DNA of 64,000 nt from Paenibacillus sp. FSL R5-0623 (GTDB lineage: Bacteria; Bacillota; Bacilli; Paenibacillales; Paenibacillaceae). Made by a program: the position numbers and the translations under genes. Shown one piece after another: positions 15,230 through 24,638 of the stretch (position 1 is its first letter; each line of letters opens with the position of its first letter). The stretch lies in assembly GCF_037974265.1 (NCBI RefSeq), contig NZ_CP150233.1:6014001-6078000 (forward strand), written 5' to 3'. Under the pieces are notes generated by a model, which saw nothing but the letters and a program-made list of their open reading frames with translations, searched no databases and was not told the DNA's origin.

Positions 15230-17632
15230 ATGGCTGTCATGTTTAAACTTAGCTTGTCGTATCTGAGCAGGAACAAAATACAAAATGCGCTGATTGCGCT
15301 GCTCCTGCTACTCTCGACACTTCTTGTATCTACAGCTATTGTCATTCTGGCGAACACAGGCAATCAGTTTTATGAAATGCATACCCGAACCCATGGATCT
15401 CATCAGATCCTGACGTTTGAAAAAGGGCTCAATGATCCTGACGCTGTGCACAACTGGTGGGCTTCTCAGGATGGAGCTCAGGTGTCCCCTTTGCTAACGT
15501 ATCGTACATTGTCAGGCATCATTTTGAATGAAACTCACATCCCTAACATCTACCTGTACATGTTTAATACGCCTCCACCGCCCTGGGGTGTGGATGAACT
15601 AATTTTCTCAAGTGGGACGCCCGACACAGTTCCCGAACAAGGCTCCGTCTGGATTCCAACGTCCATGGCAAATACCTATCATATTTCGGTAGGTGATACC
15701 ATTGGCTTCAAAACCGGCTCAAGCACACTCGAATTGAATGTATCGGGTATTGTGATCGATGTACCATACGGGGCACCCTTCTCCAATACAGCACGGGTCT
15801 GGATGAATCCTACCGATTATCAACATGATCTCGCTACACTTACTGGCAACGAGAATCGTATGATGGGCATCCATTTTAACGATTACAGCATGAATTCGGT
15901 GTATTGGGAACGATACAATCGTGAGACAGGTATTCCGTTTCTGGAATCCAAAATGGAGTTCGAGGCGATTGCCTCTTTCTATCTGATCATCAATCAGGTT
16001 ATTGGATTCATCATGATATTCATGGGTGTTGTCATGCTCTCCATCGCTTTGATGACCATCGGGTTTACGATTGCAGATGCCATCCTGGCCAATTACAGAA
16101 CGATAGGAATCCTCAAATCACTAGGTCTGACTTCCCGAAAAACGATAGGCACCTATGTTATTCAATATGCAATGTTATCCATCGTAGCCATTATCCCAGG
16201 ACTTGCACTCAGTATATGGATATCCAAATGGATCATCAATATTTCTGTATCCTCTCTTCGAGTGGGGAATCAGAACATTCCAGTCCATGGATTGGATGCG
16301 GCCATACTGTCCGGCGTACTACTATTTGCTCTAGTGATTATGTTCACTGTGTTATATGCCAAAAAGGCACGCAGCATACAGCCCGTGCAAGCTATTCGTT
16401 ATGGTATGTCGGAGATAGATCACGGCCGGATGGCTGGCAAAATGAATTCGCCATTGGCCCACTGGATCGGCTTCACACGACTGCCTGTGACCGCCGTGCT
16501 TGGATTCGGACATGTGTTCAAAAACACCAAAAGCTCTGTTCTAACACTCCTGCTAACCACCATGGCTTCCTCCGTACTTGTTCTGGGTTATGTTCTGCTG
16601 ACCAGTATAACCGGAATTGAACAGACCGCAGCTAAATGGGGGTATGACAATGCCAATATCGCAGCAGTGGTCGTGAACAAAAGTAACGTTCCAAAGACTG
16701 AATTAAAACAAACGTTAGAAGAGGATTCAAGGATTAGCAATGCAGGCTGGCAAGGGAACACAACGGGTGTAATTAGCCCGGAGTCTTCGGCAACAGTCAA
16801 GGGCCAATCCATCAGTATCAACTTGAATGTACTGGACGGGAGTTATCAAGAACTTGGATTCGAAACGTTAAAAGGGGTTAACCCACAACATGCGAATGAA
16901 ATTGCCCTTGGTGTAAGTGTATCCAACACATCAAATAAAGATCTCGGTGATTTTATCGATATCTATATTGAAGGAGAAAAGCGTACATTCCTCATTACAG
17001 GAATCTATCAGGCGATCGCCAACATGTCTGTTTCAGGCAGAATCACCATTGATGCCATGAGAAGTGTAAACCCCCGTTATAGTGAATTTGATGTTATCTT
17101 TATCAATGTGAACGATATGGCACAAGCGGATAAGGTTGCCTCGGAATTAAATGAGCAATTTAAAGATTTCGCTTCGGTAGTTACTCAGAAGACATTGCTT
17201 GATTCCGTTTACGCGGAAGCTGCTAACATCCTGATCTATCCGATGAGCCTGATTGGATTGTTGTTTATCACTGTGACGTTTATCATTATTTTCAGTACCT
17301 GTAGAATCAATATTCGTAAAGAAAGCAGAACGTACGGGATATACAAATCGCTGGGAATGACATCCCGCCAAATCAGGTTATCGCTCACCATGGGAATGTT
17401 CATACTGTCCTCCGTGGGAGCCATACTGGGTATTTTCGTCGGCGTATATCTGCTGCCTCTTCTACTCGAAATGGTCCTTTCCGGTTATGGTATCGTACAA
17501 CTTCCACTGATCCTGCATTGGGGTGGCATGGTACTGTTCACCTGTCTAACCATCATTGCAGCCAGTCTTGGCTCATGGTTCTCTTCAAGAATTATTCGGG
17601 AAGCATCGCCACGTATGCTGGTTATCGAATAA
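15230..17632 (+). CDS. FtsX/MacB-type ABC transporter permease
   Basis: An 800-residue membrane protein. One TM lies at about 18-40, followed by a large extracellular region (about 45-250), three TM helices (about 255-385), a further TM near 430-450, a second extracellular domain (about 460-660), and three C-terminal TM helices (about 665-790). Two FtsX repeats are recognisable, each with the VMLSIALMTIGFTI or TFIIIFSTCRINIRKE style of core helix and a cytoplasmic IGILKSLGLTSR / YGIYKSLGMTSR coupling segment. This duplicated architecture matches large ABC permeases acting in peptide resistance or lipid/lipoprotein handling. It is the last gene of the operon and is followed by a bidirectional terminator. 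Confidence 0.9.
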   Translation: MAVMFKLSLSYLSRNKIQNALIALLLLLSTLLVSTAIVILANTGNQFYEMHTRTHGSHQILTFEKGLNDPDAVHNWWASQDGAQVSPLLTYRTLSGIILNETHIPNIYLYMFNTPPPPWGVDELIFSSGTPDTVPEQGSVWIPTSMANTYHISVGDTIGFKTGSSTLELNVSGIVIDVPYGAPFSNTARVWMNPTDYQHDLATLTGNENRMMGIHFNDYSMNSVYWERYNRETGIPFLESKMEFEAIASFYLIINQVIGFIMIFMGVVMLSIALMTIGFTIADAILANYRTIGILKSLGLTSRKTIGTYVIQYAMLSIVAIIPGLALSIWISKWIINISVSSLRVGNQNIPVHGLDAAILSGVLLFALVIMFTVLYAKKARSIQPVQAIRYGMSEIDHGRMAGKMNSPLAHWIGFTRLPVTAVLGFGHVFKNTKSSVLTLLLTTMASSVLVLGYVLLTSITGIEQTAAKWGYDNANIAAVVVNKSNVPKTELKQTLEEDSRISNAGWQGNTTGVISPESSATVKGQSISINLNVLDGSYQELGFETLKGVNPQHANEIALGVSVSNTSNKDLGDFIDIYIEGEKRTFLITGIYQAIANMSVSGRITIDAMRSVNPRYSEFDVIFINVNDMAQADKVASELNEQFKDFASVVTQKTLLDSVYAEAANILIYPMSLIGLLFITVTFIIIFSTCRINIRKESRTYGIYKSLGMTSRQIRLSLTMGMFILSSVGAILGIFVGVYLLPLLLEMVLSGYGIVQLPLILHWGGMVLFTCLTIIAASLGSWFSSRIIREASPRMLVIE

Positions 17633-17656
17633 TGTAATAAGGATGCCTTAACACAA

Positions 17657-17705
17657 TAAAACAAGCCCTTCCATACCTCTATAGGATGTGGAAGGGCTTG
17701 TTATT
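17657..17705. terminator. Bidirectional terminator
   Basis: A 14-base-pair perfect stem (17660-17673 with 17689-17702) has A/T-rich tails on both sides. It is shared by the convergent ABC permease and homocysteine methyltransferase genes. Confidence 0.9.
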
Positions 17706-17715
17706 ATGATAAGAA

Positions 17716-18783
17716 CTATTTCCGCCACTTCTTCGCAAGTTCACCAATCTGATGTGGGGTAGTGCGGCAACAACCACCAATAATTTGCGCGCCCGCCGCA
17801 ACCCACTGCTCAGAAGCATCACTCATACTGCCACATGTACCCTGTCCACTCCACGTCTTCGTTGCCGCATCGTATACTTCTCCCGAGTTCGGATACACAA
17901 TAACAGGTTTATCGCTGGTACGGCTCAAAATACCCACTGCTTCCGTCACCACTTCCATCGGAGCACAGTTCAGGCCAATCGCCGCAATCTGCGGCTCAGA
18001 GCCAAACTTCTGTGCACATACCTCAAGCGGTGTGCCCTCGCTGATGCTTGTCCCGTCTTTTAAAGAAAAAGATAACCAGGCATACGCATGAGGAAACTCC
18101 TTCAGTACATCAACCAGCACCTGTGCTTCCTGCAAGGAAGGAATCGTCTCAAAAGCCAAAATATCTGCTCCTGATTCAAGCAACGCTGCCATACGTGGTC
18201 GATGGAAAGCAGCCAACGTCACATCCGACACGCCGTAATGTCCTACATACTCTGAACCATCCGCCAGATAGGCGCCGTACGGCCCAACGGACCCAGCAAT
18301 AATTGGACGTGGACGAGTACAATCTCCTTCGTGATCTACTGTACGATCTGTTATTTGCTCCTCATTCTCCACCGTCTCGGCACGTACCGAAGGAGCTTCT
18401 ACAAGCTGACCTGTTGAGCTTTCTCTCCCTATTAAACTACTCTGCACTTCTGCCCATACGTCATCTCTCGCCTGAGCAGCCAATTCCACCGTCTTGCGGA
18501 TCAGCTCCAGTGCTGCCTGTTCACCAATCCCTCTCTTGCGGAAGCCATCCACCGTCGCCTGATAACTGGATGTAATCGCACAGTCGGCTCCTGCTCGAAA
18601 ATAATCTGCATGGACCTGAACGATAACATCCGGATTCTCGAGCAACACACGAGCCGACCAGAGCGGATCATCCAGATTACATCCATGCTGTTCGAGTTCC
18701 GTTGCCAACGCTCCATCCAGAATCATGACTGGATGTTCACGCAGGATCTGTTCTATGGGGTTAGTCTGTTGTACTAGCGTCAT
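17716..18783 (-). CDS. mmuM: Homocysteine S-methyltransferase
   Basis: A 355-residue zinc enzyme that methylates homocysteine to methionine using S-methylmethionine or SAM. The metal ligands are visible: Cys in IGLNCAP and the Cys pair in GGCCRTTP near the C-terminus. The N-terminal ILDGALATELEQHG is typical. It is longer than the usual 310 or so residues because of a hydrophilic, acidic insert at about residues 113-158, before the PIIAGSVGPYGAYL core motif. Its start overlaps the 3' end of the permease gene by 23 bases, with GAGGAC as RBS. The shared SAM riboswitch supports a role in methionine salvage. Confidence 0.92.
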   Translation of the reverse strand: MTLVQQTNPIEQILREHPVMILDGALATELEQHGCNLDDPLWSARVLLENPDVIVQVHADYFRAGADCAITSSYQATVDGFRKRGIGEQAALELIRKTVELAAQARDDVWAEVQSSLIGRESSTGQLVEAPSVRAETVENEEQITDRTVDHEGDCTRPRPIIAGSVGPYGAYLADGSEYVGHYGVSDVTLAAFHRPRMAALLESGADILAFETIPSLQEAQVLVDVLKEFPHAYAWLSFSLKDGTSISEGTPLEVCAQKFGSEPQIAAIGLNCAPMEVVTEAVGILSRTSDKPVIVYPNSGEVYDAATKTWSGQGTCGSMSDASEQWVAAGAQIIGGCCRTTPHQIGELAKKWRK

Positions 18784-20173
18784 GTACTTGTCCTCTTTTC
18801 TTATTCACACGTTCTGTCAGATAATAAGCGGCGTAACACACTGCGATAAATGGAAGCCCACAATACAGTGCAATTCGCTGTGTCGGGTCAAAAGCAATAC
18901 CTATGCATGAAGCCAGACATAATATAAATGAAATAATTGGTACAGCCGGGTACAGCGGTGTGCGGTAGACCAAATCTTTGACCGCATGGCCTTCCCGGAT
19001 ATACTGTCTGCGGAACATGTACTGGGAAGCGCTGATGCTCATCCATACCGCAACGACAGCCAGACCTGAAATGGAAACCAGTGTAATATACACGGTACCT
19101 GGCGCAATGATACTGGACAGCAAAGCCAGCGCACCACCAACCATACTGATCAGAAGTGCATTCAATGGCACACCCTGTTTGGTCAATTTGGCAAACCACG
19201 GGGAGATCGTTTTTTTATCAGCCAGAGACCAGAGCATCCGCGAAGAAGCATACAGGCCTGAATTGGCAGCAGAGAGAATCGCCGTCAGAATAACAAAGTT
19301 CATAATGTCTGCTGCATAGGGTACACCCACCCGCTCCATTACCGCTACAAACGGACTTTCCAGTACACTGGCATCCGACATGGGCAGCAAGGCCGACAAG
19401 ATAATAATCGTTCCGATGAAGAAAATAACCAAACGCCACAGCGTTGTATGAATAGCTTTGGGTATTGTCTTTTCCGGGTTCTCCGTCTCACCGGCAGCAA
19501 TGCCGATTAATTCGGTGCCTGAGAAGGCAAAGTTTACAGCAAGCATGGTCATCAATATCGCTGTAGCCCCATGAGGGAACCACCCGGATGCGGTAATGTT
19601 CGATAGAAACGGCGCTGGTTCAGCATCCGCCATCGGAATGAACCCAAACATGGCTGCGCCACCGATAATAATGAAAATTACGATAGTCACTACTTTTACA
19701 GATGAGAACCAGAACTCGGATTCCGCAAATAATTTCACCGTTAAAGCGTTAAACAGAAAGATCATCAGGGCAAAGAGCGCGCTCCATATCCATACGTTCA
19801 CCGATGGGAACCAGCGCTGCATCAGCAATCCGGCGGCTGTGAATTCGGAGCCAAGCGCAACAGTCCAGGTTAACCAGTATAACCAAGCCACCGTGTAGCC
19901 TGTTGCCGGTCCGATATATTTGGCTGCATAACTATGAAATGCTCCCGTCTCTGGCATATGAACAGACAGTTCACCAAGACAGAGCATCACCAGATATACA
20001 ACGATGGCTCCGATCAGATAAGACAGAATGGTCCCAAGTGGTCCAGCCTGCTGAATCGTGTAACCCGAGCTTAGGAATAATCCTGTTCCAATCACTCCAC
20101 CAAGAGAGAGCATGACCACATGCCGTGCCTGCATTTTCCGCTGAAAATGCCCTTTGTCGTTGTTGTTCTCCAT
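18761..20173 (-). CDS. mmuP: Amino acid permease, probable S-methylmethionine transporter
   Basis: A 470-residue APC-superfamily (AAT family) permease with about 12 TM helices. The N-terminal MLSLGGVIGTGLFLSSG is the conserved substrate-site unwound helix of the family; PETGAFHSYAAKYIGP follows. Family membership alone would leave the substrate open. Co-transcription with a homocysteine S-methyltransferase and control by a SAM-I riboswitch point to S-methylmethionine uptake, as for MmuP/YbgF. Uptake of another methionine precursor is the main alternative. Confidence 0.9.
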   Translation of the reverse strand: MENNNDKGHFQRKMQARHVVMLSLGGVIGTGLFLSSGYTIQQAGPLGTILSYLIGAIVVYLVMLCLGELSVHMPETGAFHSYAAKYIGPATGYTVAWLYWLTWTVALGSEFTAAGLLMQRWFPSVNVWIWSALFALMIFLFNALTVKLFAESEFWFSSVKVVTIVIFIIIGGAAMFGFIPMADAEPAPFLSNITASGWFPHGATAILMTMLAVNFAFSGTELIGIAAGETENPEKTIPKAIHTTLWRLVIFFIGTIIILSALLPMSDASVLESPFVAVMERVGVPYAADIMNFVILTAILSAANSGLYASSRMLWSLADKKTISPWFAKLTKQGVPLNALLISMVGGALALLSSIIAPGTVYITLVSISGLAVVAVWMSISASQYMFRRQYIREGHAVKDLVYRTPLYPAVPIISFILCLASCIGIAFDPTQRIALYCGLPFIAVCYAAYYLTERVNKKRGQVHDASTTD

Positions 20174-20201
20174 ACCTGCTGCTCCCTACTTCTTCATCCA
20201 G

Positions 20202-20236
20202 AAAAAACAAAAAAGACCCACTCTGCCTAAAGAGTG
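20202..20236 (-). terminator. Riboswitch expression-platform terminator
   Basis: On the minus strand CACTCT, a 6-base loop and AGAGTG (plus 20219-20236) are followed by T-runs (plus 20202-20214, interrupted once). It sits between the SAM aptamer and the permease start, as expected for transcriptional OFF control at high SAM. Confidence 0.75.
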
Positions 20237-20271
20237 CGCCGTTACTGACAAATAAAAACAAACGCTCCTAT

Positions 20272-20364
20272 CTATCAGGCTTTCACCCGCTGGAATTAGC
20301 ACAGTATCCTTCAGATCTGTTGCTGAGGTTTCTAAGGGCCAGTCCCTCCACCTCTCTGGATAAG
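20272..20364 (-). ncRNA. SAM-I (S-box) riboswitch
   Basis: The minus-strand sequence contains the S-box core elements in order: the P1 strand TTATC, AGAGAGGTGGAGGGACTGG, CCC, GAAACCTCAGCAAC, GTGCTAATTCCAGC, GAAAGCCTGATAG and the closing P1 strand. When SAM binds, the aptamer favours the downstream terminator and shuts off the permease/methyltransferase operon. The conserved GA-rich kink-turn and the joining regions match the family closely. Confidence 0.95.
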
Positions 20365-20380
20365 AAAATGATTTTTTACT

Positions 20381-20409
20381 AATATAGCGATCTATCATGA
20401 ATGTGTCAA
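20381..20409 (-). promoter_or_regulatory. Sigma-A promoter of the mmuP-mmuM operon
   Basis: A consensus TTGACA (plus 20404-20409), 17-base spacer and TATATT (plus 20381-20386) start transcription about 10 bases before the riboswitch. It lies within 30 bases of the GerC stop, with no visible terminator between. Confidence 0.85.
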
Positions 20410-20436
20410 CATTTAAATCATAAATGAAACACATCG

Positions 20437-21645
20437 CTATTCGGTGGATGATCCCGGATTGGTAATGCTAATCTTCACATCGTACGTAATTGGCACGGTA
20501 CTAAAAATGTTATCCCAATCATCTTTGACTTTCTTCCATGTTTTGGGCTCTTTAATACGTAAGCTATCCCGAAAATCCGCAACATCCACTTTGTAGGTAT
20601 GCTGCAGCTTGTATAACACCTGACGAATCTGTTGTTCCGCCAGTTCAGCAAATTCTTTTTCCAGTTCCCCGCGATAAGCCCCTTTTTCCTCTCTTTCCGG
20701 AGCATGCCAATCCTCCATTAACCAGCCTTCGGATTCGGTCTTTACATGGAATGAAATATCATTGCCAACAACCTTGGGAATTACTTTTGTTTTCTTCTTT
20801 TTCATTTCATATACAACAGTGAATCCCTCTTTGTTGTAAGTCTTCAAGACGCCTCCTTTTTCCTTAGGCCTGAGCCACGATAAACCTTCCAGATCCGTTT
20901 GACTTAGTTCTCCAATAAACTTAGTTGTTTTCCCATCGAATATGCTGCCACCTGAGAACTTGCCCTCTCCATTGGAGTACAGTACATTCTGGAGCAAGAA
21001 ACTGGAACCAGACTGCATTTGGGCATCTAATTTGGAGAGCAAAACAGGGTCCAGGATTTTGTTGGACAAGTATGAATTACCGGTAATTCCTGTTAGATAA
21101 AATGCTGGAATCCGAGAGGGATCATCCGAAGTCAGGACATCCACGGCGCGATGGTGACTTATCAGCACCAGACAATTTGGACGAATATCGTTATCCCGAA
21201 GTACAAAATCCAGCAGCTGGTCCAGACCATACTTTTTGGCAATATCCTTGGAGACGACGATGACCTTTAGATGATGTCCGATAAGTGGACGGTCTCGCCT
21301 TAGTGCGAACTGACGAAAGATTTGCAGCAAGGAATCTCCAGTAAGCTGTTCATTGGAGTAGGAAGTCTTTCCCGAAGCAGGTGAACCGGATTGTCCGCTC
21401 TGTTTAATGTTCGAACCGCCCGTGCCAGGAGCAATCTGCACGGTAGCCGTTATATAATTATTCTTTGGATACTTTCCTCCCTGGGCAGCGATGTCCTTCT
21501 CAAATTCTGTTTCTTTCGCGATATCGATCCCGAGACCAACATAGACACTTAGTTCCTCGATCTCCCTACTGCTCCAGCATCCGGATATTACCAGAAGGAC
21601 AGACAGAGCATAAACTACACGTAAACGCATAAAAAAACGAATCAT
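20437..21645 (-). CDS. Germinant receptor lipoprotein, Ger(x)C family
   Basis: A 402-residue spore germination C subunit. The N-terminal lipoprotein signal peptide ends in the lipobox VISGC, with Cys23 the lipidated residue, followed by WSSREIEELSVYVGLGID, a hallmark of the family. The internal KVIVVSKDIAKKYG and DPSRIPAFYLT segments and the C-terminal dimerisation domain are typical. The protein acts at the inner spore membrane. Its start overlaps the GerB stop by 4 bases (ATGA), so the three Ger genes are translationally coupled. Confidence 0.93.
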   Translation of the reverse strand: MIRFFMRLRVVYALSVLLVISGCWSSREIEELSVYVGLGIDIAKETEFEKDIAAQGGKYPKNNYITATVQIAPGTGGSNIKQSGQSGSPASGKTSYSNEQLTGDSLLQIFRQFALRRDRPLIGHHLKVIVVSKDIAKKYGLDQLLDFVLRDNDIRPNCLVLISHHRAVDVLTSDDPSRIPAFYLTGITGNSYLSNKILDPVLLSKLDAQMQSGSSFLLQNVLYSNGEGKFSGGSIFDGKTTKFIGELSQTDLEGLSWLRPKEKGGVLKTYNKEGFTVVYEMKKKKTKVIPKVVGNDISFHVKTESEGWLMEDWHAPEREEKGAYRGELEKEFAELAEQQIRQVLYKLQHTYKVDVADFRDSLRIKEPKTWKKVKDDWDNIFSTVPITYDVKISITNPGSSTE

Positions 21646-22757
21646 GCATGTTTGCCTCCTTTTTTGCGAATCAGACTTATTATCAGCAGCAACAGTGGTA
21701 AAGTGGCAAACAAAAGTACGGATGAGTTGCCCAACATATCACCCAGTGCAAAGGTTTCGTCTACGGTTTTCGGCATCAATGCTGTTAGATATATTACTGG
21801 CAGAAGGGCGTACATAATGACTTTGATTTTCTTTGTACGAAACAAATCCCGAATACCTACCGAAGCACAATAGTGTGTGATCGTGAAACTCGAGAAGATC
21901 TGCATAATCCAGATGACCAATAACAAGGATTCGAACCGCTCAAAGATTAAACCTTGAATCTCAAAGCTTCTTACGAGATCCAGCGTGGGCCAAGTACGTG
22001 TTTTGATGCCGTCGAGTGACAGACTGCCTACAACCATCACTACAGTAATCAGATAAATCATAGTCGATATGATGATGCCCCAGCTCATGGCTACATTGCT
22101 CTTTTTTGGGTTTTTCATATATGCAGTCATGACAAACATGACTTCGTACCCCGTGTAAGCCAGCAGCGAAGGTTTCAAACCTTTGAGGACTGGCATGATA
22201 CCCTCTCCGAGAACGGGTCTCAGATTGCCGATCTCAAATAACTGATTACTAAGCAAAATTTCAATCACAAATATAATCAGTGTAATCGGCAAAATAATCT
22301 CAAATACACGCACAATGACGGCGAGTCCACCAGAGATCAAATATATGCCAATCCACATAAACACCATCACAATGGCCCATGTCGGAGTACGCTCTAGCAA
22401 ATACATGCCTGTCACTTCAGCCATGACCCTGATTTCGAATGCGGCAATCACCATAAAGTAAATAATCATGGCGAATCCCAATATGTAAGCAATCCAGCTC
22501 CCCGTAATCTCACGGGTGAACTGGAACACTGTTTTCTCCGGAAATCTGCGACACAGGGTAACCAGAATAATTCCGACACCCGTGATAATCAGTCCAGACA
22601 AAATGATGGAGATCCAGACATCCGGTGTTCCGACAGCTTTACTCGTCGTTCGGGGGAGGGTCAGGATCCCCGCGCCAAGCATGTAATTAACAATAACTAC
22701 GACGGCCTGCCTTGTGCTAATATTTCCTTCAGAACCGTTCACTTCATCCCACCTCAT
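21642..22757 (-). CDS. Germinant receptor permease-like subunit, GerB family
   Basis: A 371-residue (as drawn) integral membrane protein with about 10 TM helices, of the spore-germination permease family related to APC transporters. ISTRQAVVVIVNYMLGAGILTLPR is split here only by the family's flexible TM1. GerB subunits bind the germinant. The ATG at 22757 has GAGGT touching it. A GTG at 22742, with AGGTGG 6 bases upstream, may be the real start and would give 366 residues. The gene follows GerA by 19 bases. Confidence 0.92.
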   Translation of the reverse strand: MRWDEVNGSEGNISTRQAVVVIVNYMLGAGILTLPRTTSKAVGTPDVWISIILSGLIITGVGIILVTLCRRFPEKTVFQFTREITGSWIAYILGFAMIIYFMVIAAFEIRVMAEVTGMYLLERTPTWAIVMVFMWIGIYLISGGLAVIVRVFEIILPITLIIFVIEILLSNQLFEIGNLRPVLGEGIMPVLKGLKPSLLAYTGYEVMFVMTAYMKNPKKSNVAMSWGIIISTMIYLITVVMVVGSLSLDGIKTRTWPTLDLVRSFEIQGLIFERFESLLLVIWIMQIFSSFTITHYCASVGIRDLFRTKKIKVIMYALLPVIYLTALMPKTVDETFALGDMLGNSSVLLFATLPLLLLIISLIRKKGGKHA

Positions 22758-22776
22758 ACCTCGTGATTTGCTTGAT

Positions 22777-24489
22777 TTATTTTTTGCGGTCTTTATCTAT
22801 TGGATTAGACATCTCGGGACGCTTCCTCATCATATTTAGCGGAGCACGGATAAAGAAATCCTTCCATTCCCCAAAGTGATAAGGAACGGCCGGTGCAACA
22901 TAAGGTAGGCCAAAGCTCGAGAGTCTCGCCAGATGGGTACATATAAGGAGAAAGAACATAACCACGCCAAACAATCCGAGTACAGCTGCGCTAAACATGG
23001 CAGCAAATCGCAGAATTCGCAGTGTGATGCCGGCACTATAGACAGGGATCGTAAAGGAGGATATGGCGGTAACCGCAACAACGATGACCAGGAATTGGCT
23101 TATAATTCCTGCCTGTACGGCCGCCTGGCCGATAATCAGACCTCCAACGATACCCAGCGAGGGTGCAATCGGCTTAGGTAAACGAATGCCAGCCTCCCTC
23201 AATATCTCGATCGAAACTTCCATGATCAGTACTTCGATGATTGAAGGAAACGGCACTCCCGTCCGCGTTTCAATGATCGTCAATACCAGCTTGGTTGGGA
23301 TAAGTCCCGGATGGAACGAGATAAAAGAGATATAGAGCGCAGGTGCGAGCAAGGCCAGCATGGCGGACATAAAGCGCAGCATTCGCAGGAATGTTCCAGG
23401 AATCCATCGTTCATAATAATCCTCGGGAGATTGGAGCAACATGCTAAACGACACTGGCACAATTAAGACAAATGGCGTCCCATCCAATAAAATAGCCACT
23501 CGCCCTTCCAGTAAAGCACCCATCACCCGGTCTGGTCTTTCTGTATTCAACACTTGTTGAAACGGACTGAGCGTATTGTCTTCGATGAGCTGTTCAACAT
23601 ACCCAGATTCCAACATGGAATCCATATCCATCTCTTCAATTCGCTTTTGGACTTCCGCCACGAGATTAGGATCAGCAATATCCTGAATATAGGCAACAGC
23701 CAAATCTTTCTTGATCCGTGAACCTACTTCATACTTCTGAATAAAGAGGCTCTGATCACTACCATACCGACGCAAAATGCCTGTATTATCACTTAACTGT
23801 TCAGTAAAACCAATTCGGGGGCCACGCAGCAGCCCCTCTGACACCGGTTCATTCACACCACGTGTTTTAATCTTATGAGCTCCAATTAATAGAGCCCCCG
23901 GCAATCCATCAACCAACAGTGCATTCTTGCCAAAAAGCACGCCAACTGAGACCTTTTGGAGGGACTGTGTCTCCTCAACCAGACTGACAGGTAATAATTG
24001 ATCTTGCAGATAGGCCGACAGTAAATGTGCATTATCCGGATGGAGGAACCCCTCCCGCTTAAGCTCTGGAACGCCTTCCATCATTAACGGTGTAATCAGG
24101 TGATCATCGATTAAGTCTTGATCTACCAGGCCTTCGGTATAGATGACAGCTGCCCTTGTATTGGTACCTCTAATGGTAAATTCCCGAATGTGCACATCAG
24201 CATTTTGACCAAAGCTTTCTCTTACACTGGTCAGATCCGTATTGTACTTGCCGGTCATTTTAATATTGGCATATTGGCCTGTTTCGGTTCCCTGACCCTG
24301 ACCCGCGGTAGCAGGAGAAATATCTTTCGAGGATATGGAGGGTTTCTCGGAACGAGAGAAGGTTCCACGCTTAATGGCGGCATTGATCCACCGCATGGTT
24401 ACTGTAATGCCGATCGGTATGATAAGGACCAAGAATGCCTGAATCCATATGGTCCAATCCGGCACGTAGGATACAATTGTTGACCACAT
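22777..24489 (-). CDS. Germinant receptor subunit, GerA family
   Basis: A 570-residue GerA-family protein. A short N-terminal membrane segment (TIWIQAFLVLIIPIGI) is followed by a long hydrophilic N-terminal domain with a linker rich in Ser/Gly/Gln. The conserved cytoplasmic domain contains DNTGILRRYGSDQSLF-like residues and NTERPDRVMGALLEGR. About five TM helices follow, including the VPFPSIIEVLIMEVSIEILREAG signature (quoted in part). The ATG at 24489 is preferred for its GGGGTGGG site; an upstream GTG at 24561 has a poor one. With GerB and GerC it forms a nutrient receptor in the inner spore membrane. The germinant cannot be predicted. Confidence 0.93.
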   Translation of the reverse strand: MWSTIVSYVPDWTIWIQAFLVLIIPIGITVTMRWINAAIKRGTFSRSEKPSISSKDISPATAGQGQGTETGQYANIKMTGKYNTDLTSVRESFGQNADVHIREFTIRGTNTRAAVIYTEGLVDQDLIDDHLITPLMMEGVPELKREGFLHPDNAHLLSAYLQDQLLPVSLVEETQSLQKVSVGVLFGKNALLVDGLPGALLIGAHKIKTRGVNEPVSEGLLRGPRIGFTEQLSDNTGILRRYGSDQSLFIQKYEVGSRIKKDLAVAYIQDIADPNLVAEVQKRIEEMDMDSMLESGYVEQLIEDNTLSPFQQVLNTERPDRVMGALLEGRVAILLDGTPFVLIVPVSFSMLLQSPEDYYERWIPGTFLRMLRFMSAMLALLAPALYISFISFHPGLIPTKLVLTIIETRTGVPFPSIIEVLIMEVSIEILREAGIRLPKPIAPSLGIVGGLIIGQAAVQAGIISQFLVIVVAVTAISSFTIPVYSAGITLRILRFAAMFSAAVLGLFGVVMFFLLICTHLARLSSFGLPYVAPAVPYHFGEWKDFFIRAPLNMMRKRPEMSNPIDKDRKK

Positions 24490-24593
24490 GTTCCCACCCC
24501 AACATTTCTCTGCATGATGAAGCTGCAGGTATTCCCAAGTATTGTGTCCCCGTTTGATCACAATAATTCCCGTTTTTTTGTGTACTGAACGAC

Positions 24594-24622
24594 AAAAAAA
24601 ACGGTTCCTGTGTAAGGAACCG
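24594..24622 (-). terminator. Intrinsic terminator upstream of the Ger operon
   Basis: CGGTTCC/GGAACCG (24602-24608 with 24616-24622), 7-base loop, followed on the minus strand by eight T. It ends the PAS/MCP gene and insulates the Ger operon. Confidence 0.88.
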
Positions 24623-24638
24623 CTATTACTATATATTC

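Noticed and set aside
20186..20434. 82-codon minus-strand frame upstream of mmuP
   Set aside because: It lies across the promoter, SAM riboswitch and terminator; the sequence is explained by the RNA element.
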